A stretch of DNA of 64,000 bases from Effrenium voratum (lineage: Eukaryota; Sar; Dinophyceae; Suessiales; Symbiodiniaceae): assembly GCA_963377175.1 (NCBI GenBank), contig CAUJNA010003090.1, positions 481,501-545,500 of the forward strand. Reading direction: 5' to 3'. The translations under genes were made by a program, and so were the position numbers. The notes below the pieces were generated by a model. It was not told the origin of the DNA, ran no database searches, and saw only the letters and a program-made list of their open reading frames with translations. Each line of letters opens with the position of its first letter. Within the stretch, counting starts at the first letter, position 1. Below, piece by piece: positions 1-11,900 of the stretch.

Positions 1-422
1 TCTTTTGACAACATAGCAACCGACAATATGATTGGCCCAGTGTGGGTTTGGAAAGGACAGGCTTCATGCGGGGAACTACTCAGCTTCCCTCTAATCAAAT
101 TGGTGGTTTGGATTGTTGGTTTGGAGGTTGGAGGATGGCTTCCCATTTACGCTCCTTTAATCCAAACCACTAATTCAGAGTTACTGACCGAAGTGTCCCA
201 GACTGAGATGGGTGGCCTTTTGGGAAACTAGATGGCCCTACATGTAGGTTATGAAACAACCAGTTCAATCAGGAATCGACATCTATGTTCTACCAAACCA
301 AAAAGGATACCTATGGTCCCAAATGGTGTTGTATGTTTTTTTTGAGGTACCGGTTAAAACGGAAAAGACAAATGCAATCTGAATACCCCAGATACAAAAC
401 AGCTCGCTTCTTCGGCGGAAAG
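1..422. other. No supported gene at window start
   Basis: No recognisable exon, RNA gene or repeat was seen here. The phosphatase gene, running on the minus strand, should end in or beyond this stretch, but no stop-bearing exon could be identified. Confidence 0.5.
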
Positions 423-3400
423 GGGCCAAAGTCTGGCCGTGCTTGGAGTCGGCCAGGACGAAGTGCAGAGTCGAGGCGTTCACCGCCTCCAAACGACCCA
501 TGGAGATCACGTCGGTGGCATACCTCAGTGCAAAGACCCCAGGCAAAGTGAACATAGGCACGTGAAATTTGTATCCACAAAAGGACATTACCATATTGAT
601 CCCTGTCCAGAAGCTGGAGGTTCAACAATTCGGTGCTAATCGTAGCCCTCGAGTTTTTGGTTGTTGTCCCATCCAGGGAACCAACTTCACAGGCGGAACA
701 TGCACAAGAATCCACGAGGCTGATTCATGGGTTGACAGAAAAACATGTTCAGCGGGTCGAGAACTCAGCGGAGCCTCCGCTAACATGCGATTGACCAGAG
801 GCCCCGTTTAATCAAAGGTACCTTGACAAGGCCTCAGCAGCCAGGGTTCAGGCATTCTTAGGAGGAAACCAGGAGGAGGAGGGGGTGGCTCCTGCGAGAG
901 ACCTCTGCGCCAAGTCGCACCGGATTCTGCGGCAGCCGTTCGTCGTCCCCATCCCAGTCGTGCCCAGAGGGCACGCAGGTGTCGGTGTCTGCGCGGTTGC
1001 GGGAAGCCGCAAGAAGGCCAGGCAACTCAGAAACCTGCTTGTCCCTCAAACCTACCCTCAGATCCCTGCTAAAAGTGACTAATGGTTAGTCGCTTCGTGG
1101 AACCCCCCACTAAACCAACTAAAAAGCTCAACATCCTAGGTTTTGTTTGGTACTTGTTTAGAGGGGGAACCCTTTATTTGGAGGTGGTTCTAAAGGGAAA
1201 GCAGAAAGGGCCCCACCCAGTTTGGGGTTCCTAGATTTTGAGGCCAGCCCGAAGCTTGGCTCGGATCAAAGGGCAGAAGGCCTGCCTGTTCATGCAACCC
1301 TTGCCAAACACTGACGGTTGTTTCCCCCCTAAAATCAACCCAAAAAACTCACAAACTTGCCAAGAACATCGAAGTGCTTGCAGAAGGACCCCAACCCAAA
1401 AAACAACACAGACTTTGGGCATTCGCTTTTTTGCGCTTTCTTGCCGCAGGAAATCTGAACCATAGGCGAGCCTCCTTGCCATAGGAGGTGGGGTCATGGT
1501 CCCTCAGCCGATGTTCAGTCTAACCAAAAGGGAAAGTGAACATAGAGTAAAATGTGGACATTTCAGGGGGCAAGTGGGGAATTCCAGCACCAATTCCATT
1601 TTGAAGAAGGAAAGCACACCTACAAAGCCTTTTGGATGAGAGAGAAGCCGAAACGAGACGAGACCTGAAAGAAAGGGTCCAATTGCTGCAGATCTTCCGA
1701 TCTGAATCCCATTTTGCGCAACTTGAATCTCCTCAGATCGGACCCTTTCCTTACACGGGTGGGTCAAAACCACTGAAGCTTACCCCTACGCGGTGGTTTG
1801 GTTTGGTTCCCAGTTCATTTCGAAAGGAACCAGGGTTTAAATCCAAATAGAAAAACAACTGAGGGGTAGGTGCAAACACATGGGACCTGTATCCGGGCCC
1901 CTGCGCCAAAAAAACAATTGGGAGCAACAAATTCCCCGGGACAGCTTCTTTTCAGGCACGCCTGGGGAGCACTTGGGGGCAACCTTGTACTCCATCTCCT
2001 CAGCTGGCTGTGGCTTCATCAGAAGCCGACAACTAACACCCAGGGTGTGATTTTGATGTACCTCTGGAGTTTTCTCCAACGCCAGTGCTAACTGAGCGCT
2101 GAAAGACTGCAAAAACTTATATATTTATGGTGGACCCCGCAGATTCGGCATATAACACGGCTGGAGAAAAGGGAAGCCGCAGGGTTTCCAGGGGCCGGCC
2201 TGCCAGGCCATGTGATGGGGTTTGAGGGGGCCTCCACTGACCCGGCTTGCCCAGCCAAGAGGGCTAAAAAGCAAATGTGGGCGTGTGGCGCCCTGAGAAA
2301 TGAACACGCATGGACAAAGTCCCTACTTGAAGCAAAGGACCGGGGGGAGCGACCAAGGGACCGACGGACCGAGGGACCAAAAGCCGCGGGGGACCAAGAG
2401 ACCACAAGTCTACCATCAAAACAGAGGGATTATGGAAAGTGTTGTTTGATTGTTATAATAGTTGTTTGTTGATACCGAAAAAGTGTTTGTTGATTGCTAA
2501 AAACTTTTTTCTTCATGGTCCTCCCACTTGGCCTTCAGATCTGGGCAGGGCAGCCCTGATTTTGCCAGCAAATGCGGAGGCGAAGGGAAAGATGAAGGGC
2601 ATCCAAAGTGGACAAGCCAGTTAGAGGTCCGCAACTCGGAGCGTTTGGAAGCCTTCCCCATCCAATAGGACAAAGTCTCTGTGGCGTTTCCCCCCACCCC
2701 GCCGCTAGTGGGCGCTGGACAAGGACAGTACATGTCAGACAATGTCCCCAAAAACCATGATCCAATCAAACCGCAGCCAAGGTCTCAGCCAGACTCCCAA
2801 AAAAAGGCACTCAAACCTGTTTTGTGTGCCCAATGTCATGTGTACGTCAGAGAAGCCCAATTGCTTAAACCGCAGCAACATGGCTGATTGCCAGTGGCTG
2901 CCTGGGATCCGCATGTGCAAGTCCATTTCAATCAGGGCCTTTGCCAGCACAAAGACCCCACCAAACTCCTCCATGTTTCCCGCGACCCCCACTTTTGAAC
3001 CCTCAATGGCCCCAAACTTTACAGGAACAAAACCGGGCGGGTCGTCTTTTTCTAAGGCCGTTGTGGCACGTTGCTTTTACAGGGAAACCCGAAAGACCCA
3101 AAGAATGCCACCCATTTTGGCCTTTCATTTTGAGACACACCCATATAGATCATTTTGCCAAAAAGGGGGCTGGGCTCCGGCGTGAAATTGTTGGCCCCAG
3201 CCCGCAGCCAGGCGCCATCCAGGGACGCGAGATTGCTGTTGAGAGGGGGCTGGGGGACTTTATTGAAAGAAGACCCCGTTTTGTTTTGGCCTCCGACCGT
3301 GATTTCCCTGGTCCCAAATGCTTAAACTCGGGGTGTTCGAAGGAAAGGTCTGGGTCTTCCATTGGACAGGACCGGGCGCGTTGAGGGAGGGAACTTGAAA

Positions 3401-5920
3401 CCTGAAAGGCCAACACCTTGTGGCAAGTGGAGGGGCGGGGGCTTGTCTTTTTTGAAGCCACCATTTTGTTCGGTTGAGGCGAATTGAAGACAAAACATCT
3501 ACTTCGAAGTTCCACCACTTTAAATCACCCATTTCAAACCACCTTTTCCGGGCTGTCCTCAGATCCCCTAGGAGTTTAACTTTTGGTGGGTTGAATGGAA
3601 GCCCAACCACTCAACTAAACCCTCAAGACCTACAAGCTTAAGGGGACGGCTGTGGTCCCCCTCTCGCAAGCTCCGAGGCTCGTCGCAGCCGGCACCGCCG
3701 GTCACAATCTGAATGAAGCCGCTGGGGTCCTGAAGTTGGGTCGAGTCGCATGAGCCGTGGTTAAAAGACCTCCTTACTTGGGGATAGCGTTGGGCCATCC
3801 ACACTGGTAGCAAGGTTCCAACTTATGACCGTTATGGGTAGAGTACAGGTACAAGTCGAAATTGTGATGGCAAATTCTAGCAATTTGCTTTCCGATCTGG
3901 CAGGTATAGCGCCCAGGGGATGTCCAAGATTGGTTGCTGGGGTTTAACAGCTTGCCTTAAAACTTGAGATTGGTCCATCCCTGTCGGCTCCCTTGAGAAG
4001 AGAATCTACAAAATTGGATTATTCAGCACCCAGTTCTGCACAGAGCCACACAGCCCGGGCGAATAAGCTTAGGTCTTATGTGTGCATCAGTCAAACCACC
4101 CCGGCTGTTAAAAACTCGCACATACACATTTGAAGGGCGAACAACTTGCCGGTCAAACCTCCGGAAGACCCCGCTGATGACCCTCTCCTCCCACCAACAT
4201 GACCCCTGTGAAGAGACCGCTTTTGGAAACGGCAAATGATACATCCCCCCACGTCGGTTTCGTTTTGGCAGATAGAGCCCTTTGTTGTGGACCAGGTCTT
4301 GGATGTGTGGCGATCTGTGCAATTCTTGCGCATACGCATTTGTCCGGGAGCTGGGTTTTTGCCGATGCTTCTTTCCATCAGAAGGGCAGCAAATTGAGGG
4401 TCCCCTTTCTTGGCAATCTCCGTGATCTCAGGACACCTGCCCTCATAAAGAACTACCCCCAACTTTATGGCGCGGCAATGGGGCCATTCTTTGATAGAGT
4501 GTTCAAAATCTGGCAAGCACCGACCTCAATTGGATGTCTCTTTTTGGGGACCCCCCTGAAAATGTGGCTTTCCTTTTGGTTCCCTTAAACCCGCCCCCCC
4601 CCAATTCAAAAAAAAAAAGAAGTAGCCCAGCACAAAGACAGACCCACATGTTTCCAGCAAACATACTGCATATCTTTCCTGATGATGTCCACTTGTGTCA
4701 CTTGAACTACTGAGGGGATCAAGCGTGGGTTTGCTTCAGCAACTAGGCAAAGGCATATCTGTCTTGAGAGAACCACATGTCACATGTCCCAACGCTCCGC
4801 CACATGGATATAATTACGAGGAGAGCCCCGCCAACTCAAACTGCCTGGATGATATTTACGCCCATTTGCCAAGAGACGCCGGTTGAAAAGGTGAACCATG
4901 CTAGGGCTAACCATTTCCATCCACATTTATCCCAATCTCCAGCCTTGTAGACGCGCTTGGTCTCATTTTTCTCCCCAAATGGAGCGTCTCGCCAATACCT
5001 GGCACGGACGGGGCGTGTAGGGTTGCCTCAAAATGATTTACGACGGACCCGCGCTGTGGATTGGCCAGACAAACTTCAGACTTCATTATTTTGGGACATG
5101 GACTGAAATGAAGAACCCATCCAACCCCAAAGTGTTTCTTTCTGCTGCCACACATTTCGTTGCAAAACGGCTACAACTAAGGAAGACAAAAGTTTGCAAA
5201 CTGAAATCATGCAAAGGGAAGTCACCGATTTCCCCGCCACTTTGAGGCGTCCCCGAACCAAATTTGAGACCAGCGAACAGCTGCAAAATGAGCTTGTGAA
5301 GCTCTCGGAGCTGGTCATCAACCAATCGCTGTGCAGCATATGGGGCAACTAAAGCAGCGCATAAAAAAATGCTTTTTTCACTGACGCGGTCCCAGGCCAA
5401 ACCCCAGAGAACTATGAGAAGGAAGCCTTACTTAGAGCTTGTTGAAACCCGTTTTGCTACCCTTGAAGTGAACATCTTCCAGGGGTCTGGTGGCACCACC
5501 ATTGAAACAACACCAACAATGAGCACGCGCACATACAAAGTACAGTTTTGTGTTAAAACAAATGGAATTCTCCCTCTATCCCTCTCTATGTACACGTCGA
5601 TCCATCCATCCATCCATCCATCCATCCATCCGTCGACGCGTACACAACTAAGCAAGACAATTCACAGCACATACATCTGTGAATCCATAAGTATCTTTCA
5701 ATATTAAATACACTCTGTCAACAACTCAATAACTACCTGGACAAGCGCATGCCTCTGATAAAATAAGCTCATCTTTACACACTACAGTGTATGTCCTATC
5801 ATGTCCTGTCTTTCTGGGCAGTCAGGATGATGGAAAACACGTGGGGCGCCAGCGCCCATTGCCCGCTTGCACGCTTGCCTGTGGGCATGTCCGGCGAAGT
5901 AGAAGTCCACCCCGTATTTC
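423..5920 (-). CDS. Phosphatase 3' exon block ([14 protein letters not shown]-terminal strand)
   Basis: The exon at 5,879-5,920 encodes [13 protein letters not shown]; GHxH is the last metal-ligand motif of purple acid phosphatases. The exon beginning at 3,729 encodes [17 protein letters not shown], matching the family's VHIVTGAAGCDE strand; its 3' end is unclear (3,640-3,660). The exon beginning at 523 encodes [18 protein letters not shown] and ADSKHGQ, the usual C-terminal YGRLxVxNxTHLH strand; its 3' end is near 425-435. An exon carrying the residues just after GHAH was not found between 5.9 and 3.7 kb. No stop codon can be assigned, so a further exon may lie outside the window. Confidence 0.7.
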
Positions 5921-8900
5921 CTCGAGGCAACCGAAAGAGGAGCTGGGTGCTAAGTAGCCAGCTGGGGAAAACACATCAACTGTTGGTTTTCTTTGGAATG
6001 TAACGAAGATTGGCTGTTCCGCGCGGGAGATTCGGGGGCCAACAAGCGCCTTCGTCAAGTCAATAGGGTCCTGGGGAGTCACCGGGGAGCGGTTTGTGTC
6101 CTTGAGGTCTGGTCCCCGGCCTTGTGAGAAGAAACTACGTGCGAACGCAAACGGTGTCTCTTGACTTTTGCCCATGCTGGAACCACGCTTGCGTAATCAA
6201 CCTCTGCGTTCCTTTCCAACAGCTCGCCAGGGTCTTTGCAACATTGCTCTGGCAGGGCATACCGATTGGAGGGACCCTCTTGGCAGGTTCCGCGCGCTGG
6301 ACCTGACTTCGACCTAACTTTTGGATACTTGAACAGGAACATACGGAAAAAAAGAAAGGGCCTTTAGTCTGGCAATCTCAACCCAACGGGAGAACAAGCC
6401 CCCCCCTGCTGGGTGTTCATAGCCGAGGCTGGTGTGAGCAGTCTGTTGGCTGAGCAGGTGAGTCGCATCTGCCAAGCAACGCTGAAGACCATAAAACATT
6501 CAAATTCATGCTGTTGTTCTAGCGCTTGCTTTCTATAGGGAACCATCTCTCAATATATATATATATATACACCTGAAACAATCCCCCCACCAAAGGAAAC
6601 CTACTTTGAACGGACCTGCAAGAAGACGAAACCGTCCGAAGGGGAATCCTAGGAACCCCAAACCAACTCGACCCTCCACTCAGGGTGCTATGCAGCATGT
6701 GCGAGCCAATGCCCATGTTGGGCCGTTGGACACCTTTGGAGGCTGGCGTTCCTTGATCGAGCCATAGGTAACATCTTACTGGCTGACAAATATCAACAGT
6801 CATGTTTAAGAGAAATGACTCAGAACCGTACCAAGAGACTCACACTAGGGGTGCACAAATCATAGGCTGCATGTGTCCAGAAATCCTTGGTCCTTGGCTC
6901 AAATCTAGGTTACACCAACAACATGTTTTCAGATTATGGTGCACATTTCGTCAAGGTGCAGCATGGTCATTTTAAACCCAATATGTAATATGTGGGGTTG
7001 CCTCTACATTGAATTGGCAACCCCTTGTTGCATGGTTCCTGTTCAAGAGGTCCGGTAAACATTGGATGATCATTGGTTGGAAAACCACTAAGAATATATT
7101 TCCCACTAAACGGAACAATCACGGTTGAAGGGAAACCAAAAGTGAATCTTCTGCTTTCATTCAGCTTACAAACCAAGGTGCTGAAAGAGCTCGGTCACCC
7201 CGCTCTTGCCCACTCGCTTCTCAGCCGATGTGGCGCATGGTCAACCAAACCACCAGTGGCAACCCAACAATCTGGGGTTCTTCTGTTTGGCAGTTGGGTC
7301 ATAATCAAAACCTGGTGTGACAGTATCAAAATTCCTGCAACGAGTCACAGCCGGGCGGATATCCGCACCAAGCCTTCTGGTTGGGACTGTCCAACCTTGA
7401 CTTACCCAGGCTTTGTTTGTCAAACGCGTTTCAAGGGAAGCTTCTCAAAAGGTGAGAGGGGCACCAGTCTGGGGACGTTTCGTAACTGGGACGTTTACGG
7501 ACCTGAGTTCCTAAAGACGAAGCCACTCTACTGGGTCACTGTACCGGTGTTGACATTCTGGTTAGATGGAAAAATAAAGTAAAGGCAAAAGACAAAAGGA
7601 GAAACAAGTAAGCTAAGTCTGGCAACGTACTTAGGAAAACAAGAAACAAAGAGATGCCATTTGGAAGTCCTGGTCCTGTCTTAGATTGGACCGCCCACAA
7701 GCCCAGCAGGAGCAACTTCGGGCAACTGCAGTCCTCTGAGCCCCGGGCAAGCTTGGCCGGGGAAATGGAACACACAGTCGATTCTCTAGATGCTGCAGGT
7801 GGTGAACTGCCAAATCCTGCAAATTGAAATAGCTCGTGGTTGGTTTGCTTGCAGTTTTCTTGCTATATTGGGGAAATCCATCCCCAATGAGCCCCAACGG
7901 TACTGGAGAGCTTGAAACTTGACAAGGCGCTCTTGGAACCAAAACCCCTCTCCCCCCCAGGAAATGTCTTAGAAGGCGTCTGATCAAAGGGTTCTGAGGA
8001 TTCTTAGTGTCTCTTCTGATCTTTTCGCATCTTGCTGACTGACATATTTGCTGAAGGGAATTCTTCGTCCCTCACAAGTCTTCAATGGATTCAACCGACC
8101 CCGTTTTGCAGCTGGGCAACTGGACATTTCAGGGTGAGTCCCAATCCATAGCTGCGAAGCGGCGAATTAGGTGGTCTTCGTGGAGACTAACGTTCGACGA
8201 CACAAATCATAGGATTGCAACCTCCTCTTCCCCAAGAATCAGACCCTAGGCCCCATGAAGGCTTATGTAAGGAAAGCTAGGGGAAGGCGGAAAGGGGAAG
8301 GACGTTGGGTCTCATGAACCCACGGACTTATCTTATCCACCTCGCACAGCTTGAGCAGTTGCCAATCCCAGCGCGCAATTCCGGCGCGACACGTGGCAAT
8401 CAGGCTTGCGCTGAGAGCCGGTCACGGGACTAGTGCCGTGGCAAGAGGCGAACAACGGATAAACTTGTCCTTCAAGGATGCTCCAATTTGGTAGGATATG
8501 TTTTCATCACGTAGACTATCAACCTTTTGCCAGGCCTGAAAAATATTCGAGCCCTCGCCTCAATGATTCCGCCGGCACAGGTTGCATCGACATTCATCTC
8601 TGTGGCGGTATACGATACGAATCAGTGGCAGCGCCTGGCTCTTGTTGAAAATGACAACCTCTGGGAAATCCACCTGGGGGCTTGAAAGAGCTCGTTTCCC
8701 CCAGCCCCCCCCACCGTTTTTGGCTGGGTTGTCCAATCCGAAGCATGATCCGTATGGGCAAAAACACGGCAAAAGGCTAAATCCATGCGTAGCACCAAGG
8801 CAAGGTTGCGGACTGCACTTGAACAGCATCGCTATGTTTGACAACCCCCACCGCTCCGCCCAAGCTCTTGGTGAGCGCACAAATGGAGTGGTACTGCTGG

Positions 8901-11900
8901 TCCAAAGTGGACTGGGCATCCTGTCCAACATGCGGACAACCGCGGTCCGCCGGAAAAGGGTTGCCCAGCAGAACTCTGGCCATAAGTATGCACTGCTCCT
9001 CAGTGTTTGCTGAAAGTCTCACTTGCCTTGTGGCAAGGGAAAGGGGCTCGCATTGCGGTCTATGTCTATTTCAAAGAGGTCCCCGGCCCTCCCCCAAGAA
9101 AAAAAACAAACGGAGTCCATGGCAACTGGAACGTGTCCAATAGCTTCAACAATTTTGACGGAGCTGTCCAAAAGCCCGAAAGAAAAGGTCGTCGTTTCAT
9201 ATTGGAGGGTATTGCGCATCTGGAGGCATTTGGGACCCTTGCTAGTCTAGTTGCCGCCCGTGCACCGAGACTGACCGAACAGGCCAACACTTTACAAAAT
9301 CATTTTAGGCCAACTCGACCAAGGCTCGTTGTGGTCGTTCGCCTGGGCATATAGGTCGCACTTGGATGCTGCCGGAGCAAAGTAGCTACCCTTTCCAAAC
9401 ATCATTCCTGCAGCTGAGCCTGCGTGCCTCCAGTCGAAGCCACCCTCGATGATTTTCGGAACCGTGTCCCACTTGCTGCCATGAAAAAGAAAGTATTCGT
9501 TGCAGTCCTTGTCTCCAACGGCTGGCCGCAAAGCATAATCCATTGAGCACGGTACTACCGTGACGTCCTGTCGCGCTATCATCTTTCTTCGTTCGATAAA
9601 TCCGCGGACTTTGGTCTTTGGCAGTGGTAGCGCGCAAATACGAACAACGTCTAGACGAGGAGGGTCGCACCACTCGGAGCTACGGTAATCAAGCCTGTGG
9701 GATTGCAGTGATCCTTGAAAAACGGACTCAATCAACCTGAAGTCAGGGCTGTCAGTGGGAAACTCGATTTCCTGGCCAGTCAGTTCCCGAGGAACCTCTT
9801 GCCACGGCCCAAGCATGGCCTGCAAGCGCCAGCTGATGTTTCCCACTTGGGCCGCGCTTGTGATGCGCTGCACCAAGGACGCAGCCAGCTGAGAGACGTC
9901 CGTGTCCTTGCCAGATTCCTCCTGGCGAAGGAGCTGAAGCCAGGGTCGAGCATGTCCATGAAGCCAGGCTCGAGCATCTGCCTCAGCAGCCTGCCTCGCC
10001 AAGCCGATGCCAGCGAGGTCTCGCTGCTTCTTCTGCTTTCGCCTCAGCGACCCAGAGTCGCCGTGGGCAACCGGTAGGCCAAGGGCGCCCTGTGATCAAG
10101 CGATTTAATATCGGGTTGGGGCAGGGACATCATCGTTGGAGGAAGGAAGCGCGTTTGACGACCTAATGGAAGGCCATTTTGTAGCTTGGCGTCCTTATAG
10201 AGAAAAAATGGCCCACACAAGGAATCAGTAAATCAGAGACAAGACCACGGAGATAAATGCAACAAGACCGATTTGATGATCCAAACATTCGCGGAAGGCG
10301 ATTATTGAGCAGAATGATGGTTAAACCAAACCGGGCATCCAAACCTACTCCGCAAATTCACTTTGAACCTTGAAACAGGGCCCAAGAGAAGGTTCAAAGA
10401 ACGAGGGGGTTGTGTGGTCAGGACGATCAGGAAACTGTTCTCGCCCAGCTTCTTTGCCCTTTCGTCTTTCTCAGCTGCCTGGATCCGTTCATCCAGCTGC
10501 TGCGTGTGCTGCTGCAGCACCTGGTTTGCAGCCTCCGCCGCCTCTGCACGAGACTCCATGTGTCGCAGGCTCTCCTCGTACCTGAAACGTCTTGTTTATA
10601 AGCACATCTTAGCCACCTTTGCTTAAACAGCCGCATTTGGGCTGTTTACACAAGTTTTGCCCAACCCTGCTGGTGGGCTGTCTGTTCTTAGTGGTTTGAT
10701 CCTCTGTTGAACGTTGAACTTTTAGTAGGACATGTCATGAATCCTTCGAAACTCTAAAAGTCTGGAAGTCCAAGCGAATACCCCGTTATTTGCAACACCC
10801 CGAATCACAAACTAAACAAGCACAAACAACTCGACATGCCAAACACAGTGAGGGCCACTGTGAAATGATGGCTTCCTCCTTGGATTTCTCCGCTGCCTTC
10901 TGCATGTTCTGTTCTTGCATCAGTTGCTGCACACGCTGCTGCAACCGCTGGTTCTCGTCCTCGACATCCCTTGCATGGGCTTCCAGGTTCCGCAGTCTCT
11001 CCTCATACCTGTTGGCTCCATGCGTTTGGCACGGATTCGAAGTTCGGCCCGCAAAAGGGAAACTAAAGGAATAGCGCAAACGCGGCTTTTCCCAGACCTC
11101 CAGTAGCCATTGGAGAAAAGGCCTTCCGTTTTTGGGTAGCCTGCCATGTGCTTTCAGAACTCCTGGTAGCTGCGAAAGGCTCCCTCTCCTAGAGCAAATT
11201 TGGACACCCGGCTCCTTGGCCCTCCAACCACCAGCTAGTAGCTGACTAAGGGAATCTGGGTTTTCTTCCCTTGTGTCGGGTCTTGGTCATCTTTCAACAG
11301 CTTGAAGGACCTCTATGGCTCCTAGTGCGAGAGACAAACAAAAAACACGCAAACGGGCACGAATCGGACAATAAAAACACCCGAGTAACATAGCATTCGT
11401 GAAAGGATACTTGAAGATCATTGTAGAAAATTCCTATGAGGTGTGTGTGTGTGTGCTACTGGGAATGAGGGTAAGAAACCACCCCCCTTTGGATTTGGGA
11501 AAGTTGAAAGATGCCAAAGGAGCCATGGTTTCTTCTCTTCGCCAGGCTGAGAAAAACACAAGTGCGAAGCACGCGTTTCGTATTCATGGCTCGCAAATGG
11601 AGCCTGGCCACCAAAAAGGAGGTCTCTAGAGGACAGGGATCGAATCAACCCGTGAATCTGCTCTCAACCTCAAAAAACAATCGGGAGAATCGACATTTGG
11701 ATCCCGCATCCAAAGTGTCCTCATCCAATGTTTGTTACTTGGAATGCATTTTTCCCAACTCATCAAGTCTGCAACTCAGGCAAGCTGCCTGTTAGCTTGC
11801 TGCCGTCGCTCCACCTTTCTCTCTTTGCCCGTGCTTGCATTCACTTGGATCTTCTCATCCTGATCTGCCCAGTTGACGATCTGGCCAGAAAAGCAACAAA

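Larger units (their letters stand above)
524..3640. other. Phosphatase intron sequence with repeat copies
   Basis: Non-coding between the phosphatase exons at 0.5 and 3.7 kb. It holds one copy of the hairpin repeat (about 1,055-1,140) and one of the CCATTTTGG family (about 3,075-3,160). Long open frames on both strands show no homology and are judged chance frames in low-stop sequence. Confidence 0.55.

Noticed and set aside
4091..4516. Minus ORF with [20 protein letters not shown]
   Set aside because: It looks fairly protein-like, but has no family match, no clear splice sites, and does not supply the missing phosphatase residues.
5250..5345. Possible exon [20 protein letters not shown]
   Set aside because: Amphipathic and tempting, but it fits neither the phosphatase nor another known family, and splice sites are unclear.
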